Origin: Polymyxa betae
Taxonomy: Eukaryota > Endomyxa > Phytomyxea > Plasmodiophorida > Plasmodiophoridae
Length of the DNA stretch: 64,000 bases
Assembly (NCBI GenBank): GCA_003693705.1
Contig: RBZT01000631.1
Location: 20,916 to 84,915 of the forward strand
Direction: 5' to 3'
In this document: in pieces, positions 58,214-64,000 of the stretch
How positions within the stretch are numbered: position 1 is the first letter of the stretch
How the letters are laid out: each line of letters begins with the position of its first letter
The notes under the pieces: generated by a model
The model's input: only the letters and a program-made list of their open reading frames with translations
What the model was told of the DNA's origin: nothing
Database searches by the model: none
Position numbers and translations under genes: made by a program

Positions 58214-60773
58214 ATGACGGCAATGAAACCTGTTGATGGACGTCGTGCTGCTGTTCGTCTGGTGCTGGTCGGCGACCCGCAATGTGGGAAGACGTCGCTC
58301 TGCAGCACGCTAGTATCGGAGGCGTTCCCGACCAAAGTTCCGCCCGTGATGCATCCTATTGTCGTCCCAGACGATATTATGCCTGATCACATTAATTTCA
58401 CATTGGTCGATACTTCATGTAGGTAACCAGAATTGTGTTTTAGCAACGGGTTTAACAAGGTTTTAGCGCGAAGCAAAGATGTGGAATCAGTCAATAAGGA
58501 ACTGCAGTCCTGCGATGCGGTCGTGGTTGTTTGCTCCTGTGATACACCTGATTCTATTGAAAACGTTGTTTCTTATTGGATTCCTCGTATTCAAAATTTC
58601 AACCCGGACGTAAATGTGTATGCAGGCAAATGCTGCCTTTGTTTGAGAATGGAATGGCAGGTCCCTGTTGTCGTTGCTGTTAACAAAATCGATTTGGTAG
58701 AAGAGGCGGACCGGGCATCTTTCGTTGAACATTTCCGTGATTTAGTCGACGATTTCCGTGTCTGGAACACGAACTTGGATTGTGCACATTCGCTAACAAG
58801 TGATACAGATTGCCACGTGTATCGAGTGTTCGGCCAAAATTCAGGTCCATGTTCCTGAAGTATTCTATTACGCTCTGAAATGGGTGACCCATCCTATTCT
58901 ACCAATCTATGATTGCCATACAAAAGTAATAAGATTGGATTGACGTTCGTCCAGCTAAATGTTTGTAGACGCTGAAAACCCGTTTCGTCATGGCATTAAC
59001 ACGAATCTTTCGGCAGTGTGATGTAGATATGGATGGGAAGTTGTCGCCTGAAGAACTGGACTCCTTTCAAGATCAATGCTTTGAGGTGTCTTTAAAGCAA
59101 GCTGATTTGATCAGCATTCGCCGAATTTTGAAAGAAAAGGTTTTTGTTGTTTACTAATTTCGAGTTGCATTACTGACCCCGACAGGACGAATCTTTTGTT
59201 GAAGGCGACAAAGTCACGCTTCAAGGATTTTTCTGTCTCCATCAGTTATTTATTGAGAAAAGAAAAATCGAAACGCCTTGGAAAGTACTGAGAGCGTTCG
59301 GGTATGACGACTCTTTGGAGATTAAAGAGGGTCACATTAATTTCCCGAACCATTCTGTTTCTGAAGATTATCGGTTCGAGCTTGTAGTTGAACATGGGCT
59401 CAAATGGCTCTATAAGATGTTCAGGCAGTTTGATTGTGATCAGGTCGGTCTTTCATTTTTCATTTTTACAAATTAAGGTCTAATTGACATGCTTGCCTTT
59501 TAAGGATGGTGTTCTAAATAGCGACGAGCTTCAAGAGATATTCTTTCCATGTCCCGATGGTCCTCCATTTCTCCCGAACTATGAGAACTATGTATGTGTC
59601 GATCCGACTTCCTTCGGGTTGACCCTTGCTGGATGGTTGTCCCAGTTTGCGTAAGCATGAGAGTTTGAACCGTTCGACCTTTTCGCTAATATCTTTAGAC
59701 TTCTAGCATTCTTTGATGTACGAACGGCACTGCTGACAATGGTTTATCTGGGATATCCGGCCAATCGTATTTTGCAATGTGTTAGACCTGTTAAGATACG
59801 AGCCTCTGGGTCGGTGAATCGCAATACCATTCATTGTGTCGTATTTGGATCCAGTAAATGTGGAAAATCAGGTATGGCCCGCTTCCCGTCTTTGTCATCG
59901 TCGTCGCTTAGTTGCTAAACAGCGCTTCTGGATCGGCTATTGGGTAAACATCTAACTTCACACTACCATGCAACCCAGACACTTCATACTGGTTGGATAT
60001 CCCATTGCTTACATTGTGTCGATTTCTGATAGATTCCTGCAGTTGCTAATATGATCGATGTTACGGATCTCTACGAATCTGACGACGAAACTAAGTTTTT
60101 AATCATGACCGAAGTGCGTTTTCTTCCAAATTTTGGATCTGTGTTGACAATGTTGCAAAGGTTCCAGCTATCAATTCGGTCGTTCAGGAGTGCATCACTA
60201 AGGATGTTCCGTATTGTGATCTTGTTCTATTAATGTACGATGTATCGGATCCGCATTCCCTTTCTTTTATTGTTAATATGATGAAAATACGGTAGGTTAT
60301 CTAATTGTATTGGATGATATGAACTTTTAAAATCACTGATAGTCCATGTTTCAACGTTCCGCATATATTGCTTGCATTCAAATCAGATAAACCTCCCGTT
60401 GAGCAGCTGGATTCTGATGGTTTCACATTGTGCCCAATAGAATTCACTCAAGATTTGGACCTTGTTGCATTAACCAGCGGAGCCTATCGTAATGACTTGA
60501 CTCCTCTATTTAAAGATATTACTGAGGCCGCTCTTCTGCCGTAAGACATCACTCGTTTGCTCTTTTGAGCAATAATTCATTCGTTGCAGGGACGGTTTTA
60601 AGCCTTCAACGAAAGCCATGAGACAACGGAAGAGAATACTGCGATGGGTCAAGAGAGGGTTCGTTGTCACCGCCTTAAGTTCGGCTATAATTTATGCTTC
60701 CTTCAAATTCAATGCTTGGGCCACGATTCGAGCGCTAGCGCCGGTAGAGTTGGAAAGGCCCTCGAATAAATAA
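58214..60773 (+). CDS. GEM1: Mitochondrial Rho GTPase Miro
   Basis: About ten exons. GTPase 1: VRLVLVGDPQCGKTSLCSTL (P-loop), PVVVAVNKIDLVEE (NKxD). EF-hand 1: RIFRQCDVDMDGKLSPEELD, then its partner helix region GDKVTLQGFFCLHQLFIEKR. EF-hand 2: FRQFDCDQ joined to DGVLNSDELQEIF. LRAFGYDDSLEIKEGHINF, LTLAGWLSQ and LLTMVYLGYP follow as in all Miros. GTPase 2 begins VVFGSSKCGKS and includes YCDLVLLMYDVSDPHSL. The tail anchor is VVTALSSAIIYASFKF before TAA 60771-60773. Miro links mitochondria to motors and, in fungi, to ER contact sites. The start ATG 58214 lies 11 codons before the first beta strand. Both calcium loops look intact. Confidence 0.93.
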
Positions 60774-62454
60774 AAACTCTTGCTGCTCAGCACCGTATTT
60801 TATTATGAATGGTAAGCTTAGAACTTGCATCTGGATGCTTTCGTCGACACCTGCTGCAATTTCAACATTTTATGGAATCTCGTTCAGTTGCACTTGAGGT
60901 AAGTGAAGTCTCTTGGTAGCCTCAATATTGTCGCAATCACAACAAAACGTGAACCTTCGTAAAAACGCAAACATTCCCTACTTTGTCGATTGTATTTTAA
61001 TCGCTTATATGTTAGCCGTCGTAAATAAAGGTTTCACAAGTGATGACTTCGCTTAAAAAGTTTGCATCATAGAACTCAAATGTCAGAGCACGTACAACAG
61101 CAAATGTGGCGTCGATCGTGATTTCGTTCAGTTAGACGCCACTTCCGAGAATCATGGAATTCGTTCTTGTTAAACATATCAATTATGCTTTATCTGAACA
61201 TCATCAAGAATTGACACGAAGCCAGTTCGAGGAGAATTCGGTGTTAGGGCTTACGACCCAGTACGAATTCTGCAAAGGTAACCTTAGAGTAAACAGGCAT
61301 CCTAATTTAACATCAACACAGATTAATGAATTGACTGATCCTAAGGCACGACACATTTTTTCACTGACAAGTTGCCATCCGTTCCCAACGTTGGTTTCAA
61401 CAAAACCAGTGAATTTGGAGTTGCCAGTTGGAGTTACCAGTTGGCAGGTACTCGCCTGCCAAGAACATTCTGCGCTCAGATTGAGAACTTCAGTGTATAT
61501 TCACCACTTGTAAGATCCCGTTCAGTTCATTTCACATCGATAGATTAACCTTGGTATCAGACACGTCCTGTTCCAGCATTGAACATTCGGACACATTAAG
61601 ATGCTGCCGAAACAATGACTCATTGTTCTCTCATGATGCCTCTACAGTTGACTCATATAGCTGGATCGGGCGCTTGCTCATCTGCCATTGACTCATGGGG
61701 ACAAGTCTTCAGAAGCTCATGCTGCACAACCAACCTCATTCTACTTTTGCATCGATTTAGCTTAAGAGATTTCCAGAGCTGAGATGATTCCAGTGCTTCT
61801 GATTTCACTACAATCGTTGTTGATCTTCATCATCATTGCAATTGATTCGCGTTTCTGCGTTCTTGATTCGATTTAACTATGGGGTTAGTTATTGCTCTCG
61901 GGTATGATGGCTCTCGATGTGCTTCCTCCCATCATGGTCCTCTTTCACCCAATTACGAACATGCGCTTTTTGAACAAATCTTAAGTGGTGCCGACATTTG
62001 TATGCATTCTAAGATACGTTCAGGACCTGTTTCTAATCATTAATGGGGATCCATCTGATTCTAATGCTCTGCTCTTCGGCTAGCAAGCCAGCATACCTGA
62101 TATTCTCCATAAGTTTAAGGGTCCACGGTCCAAATTCTGATGCGCATTCAGGATTAACCTTAGCCGATGTTCGCTCGTGATTTCCTGATGTCCAGCTGCT
62201 GGTGATCGCCCGATTTCTGCTCTGGATATGATTCTATCGACGAACGTTATCGAAATTTACTCTCAAGATCCATTTTTGAAGGCGGGCTGTCTCTAGCTCA
62301 TATGCCGTTAGCAAAGCGTGTTTCTGCTGGGAATTAAACGTTATGTTCAGCGTTCCCAATTGGCAAGCAAACTCGGCTCGCTACCCAAGGACAGGATTTT
62401 ATATCAAGAGAAGGACAGTAATTTGCATTTATGTGATAGGGCGTCCTGAGACAA

Positions 62455-62504
62455 TGTCTCGATGAGTAATGTGAAGTATTGTCTCGATGAGTAATGTGAA
62501 GTAT
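62455..62504. repeat. 25-bp perfect tandem duplication
   Basis: TGTCTCGATGAGTAATGTGA plus AGTAT at 62455-62479 is repeated exactly at 62480-62504. A related TGAGACAATG precedes it. Confidence 0.95.
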
Positions 62505-62867
62505 TCTCTCCTAATATGATGACTCGGTCGTCCATCATCCTCTGCACGAATTAAGTCTATGGTGTTTCCGAATTTCTCAAGGTACCACATCACCTAACTA
62601 TAATGTTCCGTTTTGACTTTTGTTTCAGGATTTGGTTTATCGTGCTAAAGCCGTTTTCAAGATCAAATATCGAAAACACCTGTCCATGTGAATTGTATTT
62701 GTTGTGAACTTCAAGGTTTACGATCCCGTCGCGTTTCTGTTTCAACTCACTCTGGTTAGATGATTGATTTGACTCAACTGTGATTGTATCGGTAAAGTCG
62801 TGTCAAGCGAGGCGTAACACCTGTCCAGACTGAAGTTATTTGTAGTGGACCCTGATATCTCAAGGTT

Positions 62868-62953
62868 TGAACAACTGTCTTATTTCAGCTATCGCTGTTT
62901 AAACTGAATCTGAACAACTGTCTTATTTCAGCTATCGCTGTTTAAACTGAATC
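62868..62953. repeat. 43-bp perfect tandem duplication
   Basis: The 43-bp unit beginning TGAACAACTGTCTTATTTCA at 62868-62910 is followed by an identical copy at 62911-62953. Confidence 0.95.
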
Positions 62954-63691
62954 TGGTTAGATGTTTTGACTCAACTGTTACTTCCTACTGCCTAAAGTAT
63001 ATAATAATGATTCGGTGCTTTTTTATGCTGACTGTTGCTGTATTTTTTCCCTTTCTACATTTTTGGGAGAGGTCAGCAAGCTGAAGCAAAAGGTACATTA
63101 CATTTTCTATAATCTTCCGAGTGTAAACCTGGAATCTAACTGTTGTGCACTATCTATTATCGTATATCTAGCTGTAGATGCCTTCGTTTTGCAAGCCAAG
63201 GTGTAGAGCGGATGTTGGTCTTCATAAGATAATGATTTGTGTGATGGATGCAGATTGTATATTGACTGATCCATGCCTCAAATCTCGACATCAGGTGATG
63301 ATATTACAGATTTATGTCTTCAAATATATGGTATCCACCTATATATTTGATACATAGGTACCTCAAGTGGGCCAGTTCCTGCTGATCACGTTTTAGCTAC
63401 CTGATTAGATAAGGAAACAGAATATTGCCACCTAGTGCTGTGGGCCTTATAGCTTCCTTACAGGCTTTTGGATGATTGATGAAGGAATGGAAACCAACAG
63501 GCTATGCTGTCTCCTGCATTTAAAGGCCATTTCTGGGGTTCTGGATTTCACCACTTCCTATTGCTAATGCACTAATGAGCTTTGCTTTTGTCCAAGCATA
63601 GTACGAACAATTCGTTGTGATTTACTGACAGTCGTATTGAATGCCTGTTGGTGTCGCTTGATAGGACTAGTGAATCGATCGTTGCAGCAGT

Positions 63692-63741
63692 TCAGCAAAC
63701 CAGATACATCTTGAAATCAGCAAACCAGATACATCCTGAAC
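63692..63741. repeat. 25-bp near-perfect tandem duplication
   Basis: TCAGCAAACCAGATACATCT plus TGAAA at 63692-63716 is repeated at 63717-63741 with two substitutions. Confidence 0.9.
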
Positions 63742-64000
63742 TTTAAGAACGATGTTCACAGTAGTACAATTTTGGCGGCCTTGCTAGCAAGCTGGTCCCA
63801 GTCCAGCTAACTAACTCACCAGACTGCAGAATCTTCATCAGGTTATCACAGAATGACTTTAGCTAACAGGTTGCAATGGTTCTGGAAATCTAATCTTATT
63901 GGCATCATCGCTACGCTCTGGAGGAAGTGGCCCCAATCCATATAATCCTGATCAATGCTGTTCTTCAGTAACTTAGAAGAAAATTCTTGCTGGTTTGTCC

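Larger units (their letters stand above)
60774..64000. other. Gene-poor end of window with degenerate coding-like stretches
   Basis: A plus-strand frame at 61154-61513 (KHINYALSEHHQELTRSQFE) has protein-like composition but no recognised domain; a donor/acceptor pair at about 61279 and 61320 could make it part of a spliced gene. Around 61890-62440 alternating plus-strand frames (ALDMILSTNVIEIYSQDPF, RSQLASKLGSLPKDRILYQ) look like a decayed gene. Beyond 62500 only repeats are seen. Confidence 0.45.

Overview
This is a eukaryotic nuclear window with dense small genes on both strands. It uses standard stop codons and is rich in spliceosomal introns (GT...CTRAY...AG), many of only 24-55 nt. Two gene classes point to a zoosporic (flagellated) fungus or a close relative such as a chytrid, aphelid or rozellid. 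One is a secreted chitin deacetylase with a hevein-type chitin-binding module. The other is a set of axonemal or microtubule genes: LRRIQ3-like, MAP10-like, SPEF1/CLAMP-like, a PIH1-family dynein assembly factor and an ODAD1/CCDC63-like docking protein. All identities come from reading motifs and joining exons by eye, with no database search.

Layout. 0-7.4 kb: an LCM-type methyltransferase with a broken tandem paralogue, an acidic orphan protein, a possible bZIP-like gene, an orphan basic protein and the ribosome-maturation factor SBDS/Sdo1. 7.4-15 kb: an intron-rich plus-strand gene, an FHA-domain exon pair, and a very intron-rich minus-strand myotubularin lipid phosphatase (N-terminal C2-like, SBF2 and GRAM regions, intact HCSDGWDRT loop). 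A GC-rich island lies near its 5' end. 15-26 kb: an orphan plus-strand gene, a MAP10-like gene, a single-pass secreted or membrane protein, tRNA-Leu(UAA) and a large LRR-IQ-coiled-coil gene. 26-28.6 kb: gene-poor, with a relic of the proteasome ATPase RPT4. 28.6-46.5 kb: a PNUTS-like PP1 regulator, a divergent ELO-family membrane protein, a GRAM-VASt sterol transporter, a PIH1 protein, a coiled-coil protein, a DMT transporter, a chromodomain protein with a TFIIS-N-like fold, and the chitin deacetylase. 46.5-48.6 kb: repeat-rich, with a duplicated ~129-bp cassette and weak coding signal. 48.6-60.8 kb: SPEF1-like, glutathione reductase, mitochondrial uL15, cytochrome c1, an EF-hand protein, an ODAD1-like protein and mitochondrial Miro/GEM1. 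60.8-64 kb: no convincing gene, degenerate coding-like stretches and short perfect tandem duplications.

Themes. There are five candidate flagellar genes but no operon-like order. Three mitochondrial genes (uL15m, CYT1, GEM1) sit with the glutathione reductase in 11 kb. Two different proteins carry TFIIS N-terminal-type (TND) bundles: PNUTS-like and the chromodomain protein. The chromodomain-TND architecture, the C2-SBF2-GRAM-phosphatase layout, the ultrashort introns and the duplicated 129-bp cassette are the most interesting signals.
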